NCBI GenBank assembly: GCA_022266195.1
Contig: WHVY01000008.1
Location: forward strand, 2,418,001 to 2,482,000
DNA from: Tetranychus cinnabarinus
Taxonomy: Eukaryota; Arthropoda; Arachnida; Trombidiformes; Tetranychidae
Length of the DNA stretch: 64,000 bases
Direction of reading: 5' to 3'
The position numbers were made by a program, and so were the translations under genes. The notes beneath the pieces are model-generated. The model was not told the origin of the DNA. It did not search any database and worked only from the letters and a program-made list of their open reading frames with translations. Shown here piece by piece: positions 24,325 through 35,299 of this stretch; position 1 is the first letter of the stretch; every line of letters starts with the position of its first letter.

Positions 24325-27309
24325 TCAGTTAGTAATGACTGAACCTTTAGAGTTGAGCATTTGCCGGCAAAGTATCTCACAATCTTGTTTAGTCTTGAAG
24401 TTGTTGGAAATATCTTCACATCCAGTAAAGTTGAAAGGCAAGCAAAGTTGAGATTGACTATCATAATACCAGCGTCTGATTGGCTCAGCAAGCATTCCAG
24501 TTAAACATGGTTCACTTCGAAGAGGAGCGAGGCAAATATCTGACAATCAAATGAAGACAAAAAGGATTGATGATTGAGTGATAAACAATTGATTAATTAG
24601 CCTTACCTGTTGGTCTTGGTCTTGTCTCTTCACTGGTTGGAGTGCAATCTTTAACTCCCATATTACAGTTGGTTTCTTGGTGCAACTCTTTTGAACAAAA
24701 TTCAGCTGCTCGAGCACTCACGTAGAATCGTTTACGATACTTTGTACCAAGACCACAGTTGACTGAACACGGACTCCATTCACTCCAAGGTGTTGTTATA
24801 CATCTTGGATCCTCGGGCGCAGAACCAAGTGCTTCTTTAGTTGAACAATCGTCACTCCATTCATGGCACTCTTCTGATTCAACCAACATGGACGAATCAC
24901 AGTAGCTGCCTGCTTCATGATGGATGAAGTAACGACGACGATTCCGTTTGCCTCGACCACAGGTTGTATCACACCTGCTCCACGGTCCCCATTCAGATAG
25001 AGCACAGATATTTTCACCATTACAGCCAGGCATGCAAGGAATTTTATCTGTCAATACATTCTGACATCCCATGGAAGCTGCAGAAACTGGATTAATGTAT
25101 GAACGGTTCCGGATTTGCTCACCAGATTCATAAGGTTCACCAATGCAAGTCATCAGTGCCCATGGAGTAACTGAACATTCAGCTAATGGAATAGAAATTG
25201 AAGATTAAAACTAGGCTAATTATCTGATTCAAATATACAATTAAACTTCATTTTCTAACTCAGAAAATAGCAAACAAAAATAACTCAACTTTCACTAAAC
25301 AGTTTCCATTCAATCGTTAAAATCACATGACTATCATTAAGTATTAATAAAAGACGAAGAATATTTTTGAATGCCATTTTAAGGAAATGAATTGGGTTGA
25401 ACTTACGTCTGTTATCGGTTATCAAAGGTTCCTCAGTGTCTCCTGAATAATTGTGACTGAACTTGTTGTTGTTTTTCACAATTTCATCACAAGTTCTTGG
25501 ATAAGTTCGCAATCGTTTAACCGTTACTTGAGCAAATGGTTTAATTTTAGCTCCGGTTGGATCGTAAAAAGGTGATTTTCCCTCTTCTCCAGGCCACGAA
25601 GAAGTAATTGCATGAATCCTTTCTGGTGGCATTGTTGGTCTAGGATTAGATTGATAAGAGTCTCCTGAAGCAGTACCAGCATCCCATAGATAGAGGTTCA
25701 TAGTTCGCTCAGTTAACCATGAACTGTTCCTTAAACACAATTCAAAAGCTGAAACACCAACAAACCAATCAGGACTTGGACCAAGTTTAGATATAAAAGA
25801 CAATAAATGGTTTTCTCGATCAACTCTGAAAATGGCAAATGTTTGACCTCGATGATCATTTAGACCAAGAGCACGGCCTTTTATAATTGTCCTGAAGAAA
25901 CACATTGACCATCGGAATAAGAGAGAAAAAATAAGAAAAAAAAAGATTTAAAGTGAACTTAAAAGTAAAAAATAATTGAAACGAACCTCATTTTTGAAGC
26001 ACTTTCACGAATCTCGGCTTTCAATAACTCAGTGTTGCCGTCTTCGGCCAATTGTTTCAACCCTTTAGATGCATAACCATCATATTCCCACATGCGATAT
26101 TCATTTGAATGTGAAGCACCAATCAAACTTGAAAAATAAGACAACCATTTGTCGGGAATATTCTTGGGGTGAGTAAATTTGGACCAAAGTATCTTAAACA
26201 ACAATTGATATTTGGCTTCATCACAAGCATCACATTGTCCCAATATTTCAGGTTGTTCATCAATCGACAACGATGTGTCGGGACACAAACGTCTAGTCAA
26301 CTCACCATCGTCCATGAACCAAATATCAGGTGTAACAGCAATCGATGCTCTGATAAGAATAGATTGATTAATTGATTAAAATCAATGTTTCTTTACAAAT
26401 GCCTACTTGATTAGAACGCAGCCTGAGCCTGATGGAGGTGCTCGCCAACTGACCCGCACATTTAATTTTGTAATGTTGGCTGAATGCATAACTGAATTGG
26501 GACAATCATCGGAATAGCGAGTTGTTGCATCTTGATATAACTTGAGAAAAGGTAAAAGAAAAAAAGGAAAATTAGAAAAGCAATGATGCGGATAAAATTC
26601 CTTGAGTTACCATGAATCGACCAACATCATCTCTTAACGTTGGATTAATTATATCAGCATCAGGGTCAGTTGGAGGGCCACCATTTTCAAGAACCATTTG
26701 AAACAAGGTAAACTGTTGAGAACCAGCAAGTTTAACTAAGGAAAGTAAAAGGAAAAATTTCTTTGTCCATCAAAATATGTTTCTGATTAAAGTTGATCAC
26801 ATTTACATAATCACACTGGACTCAAGTTACCTTCATATGATTTACCCGGAGTGTAGTAATGGTCTGCATCAACAATGGTTATCTTGAAGCCTCCATCACC
26901 AGGAAGTTTATCCATGTAAGAACCAGGAAATCGACGGTTACATGGTATTCGAACAGAAGCTGTTGGAAATTAAGTTGATTGTTACTGAATTGTTTTGAAA
27001 GCTAATGCAACTGAAATTTTCATTCATTTATGCCAAAAGCAAAGATTAAATTTAGAAATTTTTGTTTACTTTTTTGGACAAAAAACATGATAAGTTACCT
27101 GGAAATATTGTATCGCCTTTAGTAACCGGAACCATTCTGGGAATATCTGGATTATATCCAAGTCTTGTATGTGTTCCTCCACGACATTTAGATGTTGAAC
27201 CATATCGAGATCGGGTTTGACTTGTAAAAACATTTGCTTTTGTTTGGTGCACATTTATCAAGATTCCGATGATTAGTAAATCAATTAACAGTTGGAATAT
27301 TGAAGTCAT
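24325..27309 (-). CDS. F-spondin (reeler, spondin-N, three thrombospondin type 1 repeats, Kunitz domain)
   Basis: Eight minus-strand exons, 27309-27099, 26959-26831, 26735-26611, 26540-26407, 26349-25987, 25891-25407, 25182-24607 and 24539-24325, join in frame to 745 residues. A signal peptide (MTSIFQLLIDLLIIGILINV) is followed by a reeler domain (FKITIVDADHYYTPGKSYE; SGCVLIKASIAVTPDIWFMD), then spondin-N (YQLLFKILWSKFTHPKNIP, MWEYDGYASKG, LGPSPDWFVGVSAFELC, LYLWDAGTASG). Exon 7 encodes a degenerate thrombospondin repeat and two standard ones (CALSEWGPWSRCDTTCGRG; TPWSEWSPCSVNCGLGTKY). Exon 8 is a Kunitz domain with six cysteines (RRWYYDSQSQLC, CLPFNFTGCE). The order matches insect fat-spondin. 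It is a secreted matrix protein; vertebrate F-spondin has six thrombospondin repeats and no Kunitz domain. A decayed copy of its 3' part lies at 53.8-54.3 kb. Confidence 0.93.
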
Positions 27310-27479
27310 CACAGATCACAGTTTAAAGAAAGGTTATCCGAAAAATGAATAAATTCAGTTGAAATTTACTTCCACTGGAATAAATAATAAAATATTGATT
27401 TGAAGTAACTCACATCTTCCATCTAATTGTCTTAAATTGTTACATTTTGTCACAACACTGGGAACAATTTTAAAATGAA

Positions 27480-28920
27480 AAGAAATTTGAAAGACTGAAT
27501 AAACGGATAAAGTACAATTAGACTGAGAAACATATAAATAGAAAGCCTTGTCACTTGTTGCCTCAAATCAACTCAGTTGAATTATTAACTCTAAAAATAT
27601 CCCAGAATAAGAATAGTCGTAGGAACCAGAAAAAAAGTCTAACCAGAACCAGAAAAAGGAAAGAGTTCAAAATGTGTAACATTGGGTCAAAGTTGCAAAT
27701 AACATAGGAATCCATAGTGATTAGCTTTCAATTTAATGCAAAATTTTGAGAAAATTTGATTCCTAATTGTTGATCAAAGAGATGCGTTTCTTTCATCTGA
27801 ACTGATGAAAATGAAATGAATGAAAAAACAAAGCAAAATATTGTTGAATCAATAATGATAATCAGTTTGGTGAATTGAGTAAAACAACTGTTAATAACAA
27901 TTTACTTGGTTATGTGTGATTTAAATTGTTAACCATTTTAATGCAATCCAATGGCAATAAAACGGTTATCTTTCCATTTTCTGGTTATTTTTTCTGGTTC
28001 ATTTCGTGTTCCCAACCTATTAATGAAGTCTATGTGAGTTAAAACCAGGTTACATTGTGTTTCAAGTAAAGAGTTAATTAACTAATTATGACTGATTGAT
28101 CAGTAAACAATGATAAACAATTTTTGTCTGTTTATCAATTTGGTCTGACATTTTCAGGTTGGTTCAACAGTTGTTTAAAAGGTGAAAGTTGATTTGTAAA
28201 ATAATTTAGATGATTGTAATTGCCCTTTCCTTGTTAATTGGATTGATCAATTAAATGGTAACCAAGTAAATAAAGTGTTGATTGTGAAAAGGTATGAAAA
28301 TGGAGGCTTGATTAGTCGGTGTTGATTGTTTTCATCTGAATTGCCATCAAACCTAACAGCAGTAAAATGTAATTTTACACATTATTATAAGGTTGAGTGA
28401 GAGGAAGAAGATGATGAAAGTAATGATAAAAAGATGATGATCAGGAGGCAAGATGAAGAAGAGAAAGTAAACAGAAACTCTTTTTGTACCTGAAACCAGT
28501 AAGAAGTTCAACTTAATAACCTAAGGCCATTCAATGAAATAATTTTCTCTTTCTTTCTCTTTTTCCTTTTTAACTTGTCTTTCTTTCTTCTCTGTCTATC
28601 AAAAAGTCTTCATTTTCTTTGCATCATTATCTTGTTTCTACTTCATGGTAACTCCCATCAGTTTGAGCCTGTCTCTTACCGAGCAATTGTTTCCATAACT
28701 TTCTAGATAATTCTGGATGAATGTGATGAGACTTGAATAAGTTTATCCAGTTTAGCTTATTTTTGTTGAAGCAACAAAAAAAACAGCAACAACAATAATG
28801 ATGTTGAGGATGATGATGATGATGATAAAGTTATAAATGTAATTTGAAAGGAAAGAAAGAGAAGTTAGACAGAAACTGGAATGAAGTAGCATGTAAAAAG
28901 ATGCAGTAATGTTAACTGAT
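27480..28920. other. Gene-free spacer between glucocerebrosidase and F-spondin
   Basis: The 3' end of the glucocerebrosidase gene faces the 5' end of the F-spondin gene on the same (minus) strand. The spacer has no exon I can recognise. It contains short GATGAT runs near 28400-28450 and 28800-28830 and a TC-rich patch near 28545-28600. Confidence 0.45.
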
Positions 28921-28931
28921 CAATTTTTTGC

Positions 28932-28937
28932 TTTATT
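28932..28937 (-). promoter_or_regulatory. Polyadenylation signal of the glucocerebrosidase gene
   Basis: AATAAA on the minus strand, 36 bases past the stop codon at 28974. Confidence 0.6.
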
Positions 28938-28973
28938 TTTATATTTGGTTACAATTTGCTTTGTAAAGTCTGT

Positions 28974-31208
28974 TCAAGATGCTTTTCCGTAAATTGTTGT
29001 CAATGATTTGGGTTTAATTTGCCAGGTAACATCTTTACCATAAGCTGCAGCAACAGTCAAATTGATTGTGTCTTTGCTTTTGTTTAAAATGATGACAGCA
29101 ATATTGTTATCAGGAGTCTGAAATACGGTATAATCAACACCTCCATGAGACCCTTTGCTTCCTAATCTAACTGAATTTGGAGGTAAAAATTTGGCAATAT
29201 GAGCCATACTGTAAAACATAGGTTGTCGGTAATACTCGTTGGCAGTTTTGTTGACAATTATGGGTGAATCAACCTTATTGTCAGCCCAGTTAGGTCCACC
29301 GGATGGGTCTAAAGCCATGTTCCAATCGATCCAACCATGGACTCCGTGGTTAAGATCATTAAGTATGTCTGAAGCATAGTTTTCACCTCGACCCCAATCA
29401 CCAAGTATAACTTTATCTATTTAAACACAAAATAGGAAGAGAAAGTAAAGTTGTAAATTAATTGGTTGGATAATTAATTAGAGGATAAATTTAAACTTAC
29501 GTGGATCAAGAATCATCCGGTAACCTTCACAGGCTTCAGTTGAGATGAGCAACTGATCGGGATACCATTTATGGATCAAACTGTATACAAAGTTAGGGGT
29601 CATGAAGTTTAGATACCAATGGAAAGCAATTCCACTGACCAGTGAGTGAGTTGCCTCATCACCGTACACTTTACCTAACCAGGCAAGGACAACAGCTAAC
29701 TGGTCATCGAGAACGAGAAGTTTAAGTTTTTCTTGCAACGGGAAACCCGCTTTAGCCAATTCAGGGGCTAAACTATCACGAATGAAATCACGAAGTGAAC
29801 CAGGAGTGAAAGTGAGTCCATTGAATGATGAATGAATGTATGAAGCCACTGGCTCATTTCCAGAAGTTAAACCCCAAAATTCAATTCCTTTTTTCTTGTA
29901 TTCGGTGAAAAATCTGTTTAATGTAAGAAAACAGTTGCAATCAATAACCCTTTATTATCATAATGGTTGCTTTAATTATGCACAGGCAAACATATGTGTT
30001 GAACATTGAACCGTAAAAATGGTTTAACCAGAAAACCCAAAAGTATGAAAATTTTGCTCTCAACTAATATTTTTGAAAAGCCATTTTTTGAAGCAAACAA
30101 TTAATGTAAAATATAAATGATAATGTTGATAGTCAGCACTTGAAATGAAAAGTATTTCAATTATTAATCAATGAATCGTTTTGGACAATCTTTCAAGCCT
30201 ATAAGTGTATAAAGCTCTCCATTGAAACTGATTAACTTTATCGCATTTTCATATCATTTGTAATGAGATTAATCAGATTATGCTTTTTTATCATAATAAT
30301 AAAATGAAATTAAGGAGAATCATGGGGATAAGATAAACTGAAAGGCAGTAATAATGGAAAAAGGGTAAAAATGAAAGCTTACTTAGCATAATATTTGGCC
30401 CATGATTTGTAATATACATCAGATGACTTCAAGGTTCCTCTTTTGCTAATACTGTTTGATGATTTCATCCAAGCTGGTGGCGACCAAGCCGAAGCAAGTA
30501 ACTTAAGATTACCATTCAATTTTTGCGCTTGTTTAATGTAAGGAATCTGTAACATGATAATGGACAATTTGGTCAACAATGGAAAGTAAAAAATTAAATT
30601 GTAAACCTTACCTTGTAAAGGTGATCATCTTGAGCTAAAGTGAAATTGGTTTGCTCCAAGTCGTCAACATTATCATCGTTGTAAGTGTAAGGTCTATCCG
30701 AGAAATCAGTTCCACCCACTGGAACTCGACCAACTGAATAGCCAATTCCTTGAGGACTGTAATAATCGTTGATAACATGAGCAGCTAGAGTGTCATTGAG
30801 ATAGCGAAGGTTAATACCGGTTGAATCGGTAAAGGCACCACCAAAGCCCCAAATGGATTGATGCTTCTCATCTCGCTTCACTTTGATGGTAAACTTTTTC
30901 TTGGTTTTAACTGTGGGTTCAGTTAAAGATGATTGACCTTTGTAGACGTAATTTTTTCGAAATCTGAGTCCATCTCTGGTAGTTTCGTAAATAGTAACTT
31001 TACCATCTGAGGTGTCGGGCAATGGACCCAGGTCGTCACAGTAGCTTGAATCACAGACACAAACATATTGATCTTTACCATATTTACGTCTCATACAAGT
31101 GTCTTGACCCGCGTCACAGGGAAACACGCTATTGGTACCATCACAAGTATCTTGACCAATGGCCAATGACCAAGTCAGGACATTGATCAGTAAAATTAAC
31201 GGTACCAT
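28974..31208 (-). CDS. GBA: Lysosomal glucosylceramidase (glycoside hydrolase family 30)
   Basis: Four minus-strand exons, 31208-30612, 30546-30383, 29913-29501 and 29416-28974, join in frame to 538 residues (human precursor 536). The enzyme cleaves glucose from glucosylceramide in the lysosome. It begins with a signal peptide (MVPLILLINVLTWSLAIG) and a cysteine-rich N-terminus (VFPCDAGQDTC, VCVCDSSYC), followed by IWGFGGAFTDSTGINL. The acid/base is Glu274 in LTSGNEP and the nucleophile Glu380 in LISTEACEGY, 106 residues apart as expected. GVHGWIDWNMALDPSGGPNW and VDSPIIV are family motifs, and the C-terminal beta domain is complete. It looks fully functional. An inverted partial copy of exons 3 and 4 lies at 53.1-53.8 kb. 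Confidence 0.95.
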
Positions 31209-31314
31209 AATGGTGAGAAGAACGCTGTTGCTAGAAAAAAGTATATCTTTGCTTTTTAGGTGTTGGTTTACAATGAAGCTAAATCGTTAATAAAATTGAT
31301 TCAACTTGGATTCA

Positions 31315-31324
31315 AATATATAAA
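31315..31324 (-). promoter_or_regulatory. Possible TATA box of the glucocerebrosidase gene
   Basis: A TTATATATTT-like sequence on the minus strand, about 110 bases before the start codon. The spacing suits a short 5' leader, but the region is AT-rich, so chance is likely enough to keep confidence low. Confidence 0.3.
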
Positions 31325-31329
31325 TTTCC

Positions 31330-33890
31330 TAATTACGATTAACGCTTGTTCTGATAACGCTTTATCCTCCCTCAGTCCTTCAATTTGATCATCATAATTC
31401 CATCATTAATGCTGGAAGCCGACTTGATTAAAGATCAATTGGTGTCTGTATTTGATAAAAAGTCATTGTCTTATTGAGAGATAGGAAGTTTCAACGGCAG
31501 AATCTTTTGTTCATTTTGTTTAAAAAAACAAGGCAACCAAAAGTTTCAAATTTGTAATTTAATCTGAGCTGAGAAAAACTACTCTGAATTGATAAATTAA
31601 TTATCTACTATTGTTGCCCAAATACCTGGGCAGATTGAATTGAAAAAATTGGCAATGAGAAGGGGATCGGATGATGAGCATTGATCACAGTCGCAACCAG
31701 AATTAGCTGGAAAATGATAAGCTTTTGCTATTAATTATTATTCAATACCATTGTGATTAATTGTTAAATCATTGATGGTTACAGATTAATTAGACAAATT
31801 TTAGTGGTTAAAGCCAGTGAAAATTAATTTAGTTACTACCTGGGAATGAATGTTGATCACATTTTCAACAATGACATGAGATGTGTGAATTGAGCTATTA
31901 TAAAACCATTGACAAGTGACTTGTTACTGATTAACAGTAAGTATTCTGGTAAACACTAAATAATTAAGAGAAAAGAGAGAAAGAAAGAAAGTAAGATTAT
32001 TGTTATCTATCTATTGCGAGATTCATATGATTTGAAACTGAACCAGATTCCATGTTGGTTGTAAAAAGAAACAAGAGAAAGTGTGAGAAGGAAAGACCCA
32101 AAAAGAAGAAAGGAAATATTTGAGTGTGTCGAAAGTGAAAGACAGAGAAAGATATCTGCCTTTCACAGAGACATTCAATTGAATCTGACAGTTTATAACC
32201 AAAATTTTCAAGGTAACTTGAACAATTTAAAGCTATGTCTTGTTTTTTTTTGCACCCAACATGCATTCACAAAAGTAAACAAAAATAAGAGTTATACTTT
32301 GCAAGAAAAGGCTAAAATCTGGTTTATGCTAATTTATGGTTACAGTCGCTTTTTAATTACAATCTACTTGTGATTAAAAATTATTGAAAGCACTTATTTA
32401 CTGTTACCTATTTCATTAATTGTTACCGGTGTATGTGTCGTTGAATGTGTGTTATTTGGTGTCTTTTTTACTGGTAGAGTTGGTCTTTAGCTTTATACTG
32501 CTTTGGGTTGTTGCTTGTATTTTTGTTTTTGTTTTTCATTTTTCACTTGCTTTTTGTAGGTTGACAGTATCAAGGTGACCTTGAACATCGACCTGAAATC
32601 AGGTTCTGGTTAATTTAAATGATGATGAGCATGATGTTGATGGTGATTACAAAAGTCCTTTTTTTATTTGGAGGAAAGTTGTTTAGCAAGAAACAAATCA
32701 GTGGTCTTCTTAGGACAAAAGTTGCTTCAGGGTGGAAACCAAAAAATTGAGTATCAAGTCATATTATGTTTTCCTTTCTTTTGTAGCTTTTTTACAGTAT
32801 CATCTAAAGTTGCCATAATGATCAAAGCGATCTTTCGTGATCTTTCGAGATCTTTCGGTCATCAGAGTGCTGTTACGCTTGCTTGTAAAAATACCAAAAT
32901 ATAACTGAAATATTATCAAATAAAATTTCTGTTTACCTAATTGTCTTTCGATAAAGATGTAAAAAATATAAATATATTACCAAAGAGTGGGGGAGGGAGA
33001 GAGAAACGTGAAAATGATGATAGTAATGGCGAAAGAGGATGAGAGCGCAATATGGAAACATACTGCTCCAATCAATCAAAGATTAGTTAAAAAAAGCTGA
33101 AGACAGAGAAGAAAGAAGGATTTAGAAAAAATTAGAAAGTGAGAAAGAAAGAGAAGATGAAAACAGTAGAAAGAGAGAGAGAGAGTAGAGGGGGAACTCA
33201 ATAGCTTTTTCTGTTGGATGAAAGGGAAGAAAATCAATTGAGGAGAAGAAATCTGTGATTTTGATATATCATTGGAAGATGTTGAAGCTAAAGATGAAGT
33301 TGATGTTGATTATGTTGTTGTTGATGATGATGATCACAAGGAAAATAGTTATCTGTACATTAAAAGGAAGAGAAAAGTGAAAGAGAAAAGGAGAAAAGGA
33401 GAAAGAGAAAGATGAAGAAAGAGATTTTGAGAAAGTAAACAAAAATTTATTAACCGAAGCAAAAAAAGACAGTGTTAAATAAATGTCAATAGAGGCCGCT
33501 AGTGGTGAATTTGATAGGCGGGGTTACAAGTTACGTGAAGATTGTTGGTGGTTAGGTGAAGGGAAACAGTTGCAGTTGATCGTAGGCACTTAATGGATTG
33601 AGGTGATTGTTGTTTGTTGATTAACTGATTGTAACCTGCTTGATCTCTCTCTCTCTATCTCTCACTTTCTTCCTCTCTTCATATACACAAACATACATAT
33701 AACGTCTCATTGTGTCTCTCTCTTTCCTCCTCATACAATTACATTGCAATCTGTTTTTTCCATCGACCAATCCTTTCATCTTCATCTTTTATTGAATCTA
33801 TTTTGTTTTTTTTGCTCTCTCTCTTATTTTGCTTTAAATTTGTGATTTTCCTTTTTCTCAATTTTCAAAAAAGTGACTTTAAACGGTAAA
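31330..33890. other. Intergenic region and probable TENT5 promoter and 5' leader
   Basis: No gene is seen in the left part. From about 32980 to 33450 the plus strand is strongly purine-rich (GAGA and AAAG runs, including an AGAGAGAGAGAG tract at about 33170-33184). From about 33640 to 33850 it is pyrimidine-rich (CTCTCTCTCT runs), directly before the TENT5 start codon. A triple GATCTTTCG repeat lies at about 32830-32858. GA/CT tracts are bound by GAGA-type factors in arthropods, so a promoter role is plausible inference. Confidence 0.35.
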
Positions 33891-33893
33891 TCA

Positions 33894-35102
33894 ATGGACC
33901 TCTCAAGTGACCGATACGCTGTCCTCAGCTATGAACAGGTTACTCGTTTGGATACTGTGATGGATGAAGTTGTGCCAATCCATGGTCGAGGTAATTTCCC
34001 AACTTTAGAAATGAAATTAAAAGATTTGGTCAGTGTGGTACGAGGTAAATTGGAGGAAGAAAATGTTACTCTTCGTGATATCAGGTTAAACGGCGGTGCT
34101 GCTTCCTACGTTTTGTGCCCTAACAATTTAACTTACAATGATCTGGACCTGATATTTGTGGTTGACCTTTCAACGTCTCGTAATTTTGATAAAGTTCGCT
34201 CAGCAGTATTGGATTCCTTGTTAGACTTTTTACCAGAAGGAGTAAACAAAACAAGAATTTCCAGTTGTTCCCTAAAAGAAGCATATGTTCATAAAATGGT
34301 AAAGGTTAACGAAGGTGGTGACCGTTGGTCCCTTATTTCATTATCAAATAATCGAGGTCGGAATGTGGAACTTAAATTTGTTGACTCAATGAGACGCCAA
34401 TTTGAATTCAGTGTTGACTCTTTCCAGATAATTCTTGATTCCTTGCTCTCCTTTTATGAAGTTGATCCACCAATGAGGATGAGTGAAAATTTTTATCCCA
34501 CAGTGGTCGGTGAATCAGTGTACGGTGATTTCCGCGAAGCTCTGTTCCACCTCAACAAAAAACTCATCGCAACCCGTAATCCGGAAGAGATTCGCGGCGG
34601 TGGACTTCTTAAATATTGTAACCTATTAGTGAGAAACTATCGACCAGCACGTCCAGATGAGATTAAAAATCTGGAAAGGTATATGTGCTCACGATTTTTC
34701 ATCGATTTCTCTGATTTGTGCCAACAAAGGAGAAAACTTGAAAGCTACATTGCCAACCATTTTGTCGGTGATGATCAAATGAAATGTGAATACCTGATGA
34801 CATTGTTTAACGTTGTTGATGAATCAACAGTTTGCTTAATGGGACACGAGAGACGTCAAACTCTCTATTTAATACAAGAGCTTGCCTACCATTACTATTA
34901 CCAAGACCAGCAAAAGTTGATGGTTAAACAACAATTTGATGCTGCTGCTGCTGCCGCGGCTGCTGCTCTTGCTTTATCCTCAACCTCAACCTCAACTTCA
35001 TCCTCATCCTCATCATCATCATCATCATCGTCAACCTCAGCATGGAAAATTGTTCAGCCTTTCTCATCTTTAGATTTAATTTGTCAATTATGTTATAATT
35101 AA
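33894..35102 (+). CDS. TENT5: Terminal nucleotidyltransferase 5 (FAM46) family, putative poly(A) polymerase
   Basis: A single uninterrupted coding exon of 402 residues (human TENT5C has 391). I chose the ATG at 33894 because the frame upstream of it has only a GTG. The nucleotidyltransferase core is visible: [12 protein letters not shown] at about residues 64-74 and the acidic pair in YNDLDLIF (Asp83, Asp85). Conserved family blocks follow: [86 protein letters not shown] and [14 protein letters not shown]. Members lengthen poly(A) tails of selected mRNAs, notably those of secreted proteins. The C-terminus is unusual, with a run of nine alanines then a Ser/Thr tract before [14 protein letters not shown]. 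Like vertebrate members it has one coding exon; any 5' non-coding exon is not resolved. Confidence 0.95.
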   Translation: MDLSSDRYAVLSYEQVTRLDTVMDEVVPIHGRGNFPTLEMKLKDLVSVVRGKLEEENVTLRDIRLNGGAASYVLCPNNLTYNDLDLIFVVDLSTSRNFDKVRSAVLDSLLDFLPEGVNKTRISSCSLKEAYVHKMVKVNEGGDRWSLISLSNNRGRNVELKFVDSMRRQFEFSVDSFQIILDSLLSFYEVDPPMRMSENFYPTVVGESVYGDFREALFHLNKKLIATRNPEEIRGGGLLKYCNLLVRNYRPARPDEIKNLERYMCSRFFIDFSDLCQQRRKLESYIANHFVGDDQMKCEYLMTLFNVVDESTVCLMGHERRQTLYLIQELAYHYYYQDQQKLMVKQQFDAAAAAAAAALALSSTSTSTSSSSSSSSSSSSTSAWKIVQPFSSLDLICQLCYN

Positions 35103-35200
35103 TGATATTTCAAACACAAAACTCAAACACAAACAAAAAAAAAACAAACAAAAAAAATAATTCAAAATACAAAAATCAATCACAAAACATTTCCAATCAG

Positions 35201-35206
35201 AATAAA
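35201..35206 (+). promoter_or_regulatory. Polyadenylation signal of TENT5
   Basis: AATAAA about 100 bases after the stop codon, following a run of adenine-rich sequence. Confidence 0.5.
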
Positions 35207-35299
35207 ACACAAACTTTATAACTCTATTTGATGTTTTTAAAAAATTTAACCAAAATGAATGCAAAAATTTCCCCAAAAGTCCCAAAAAATTACATAAAA

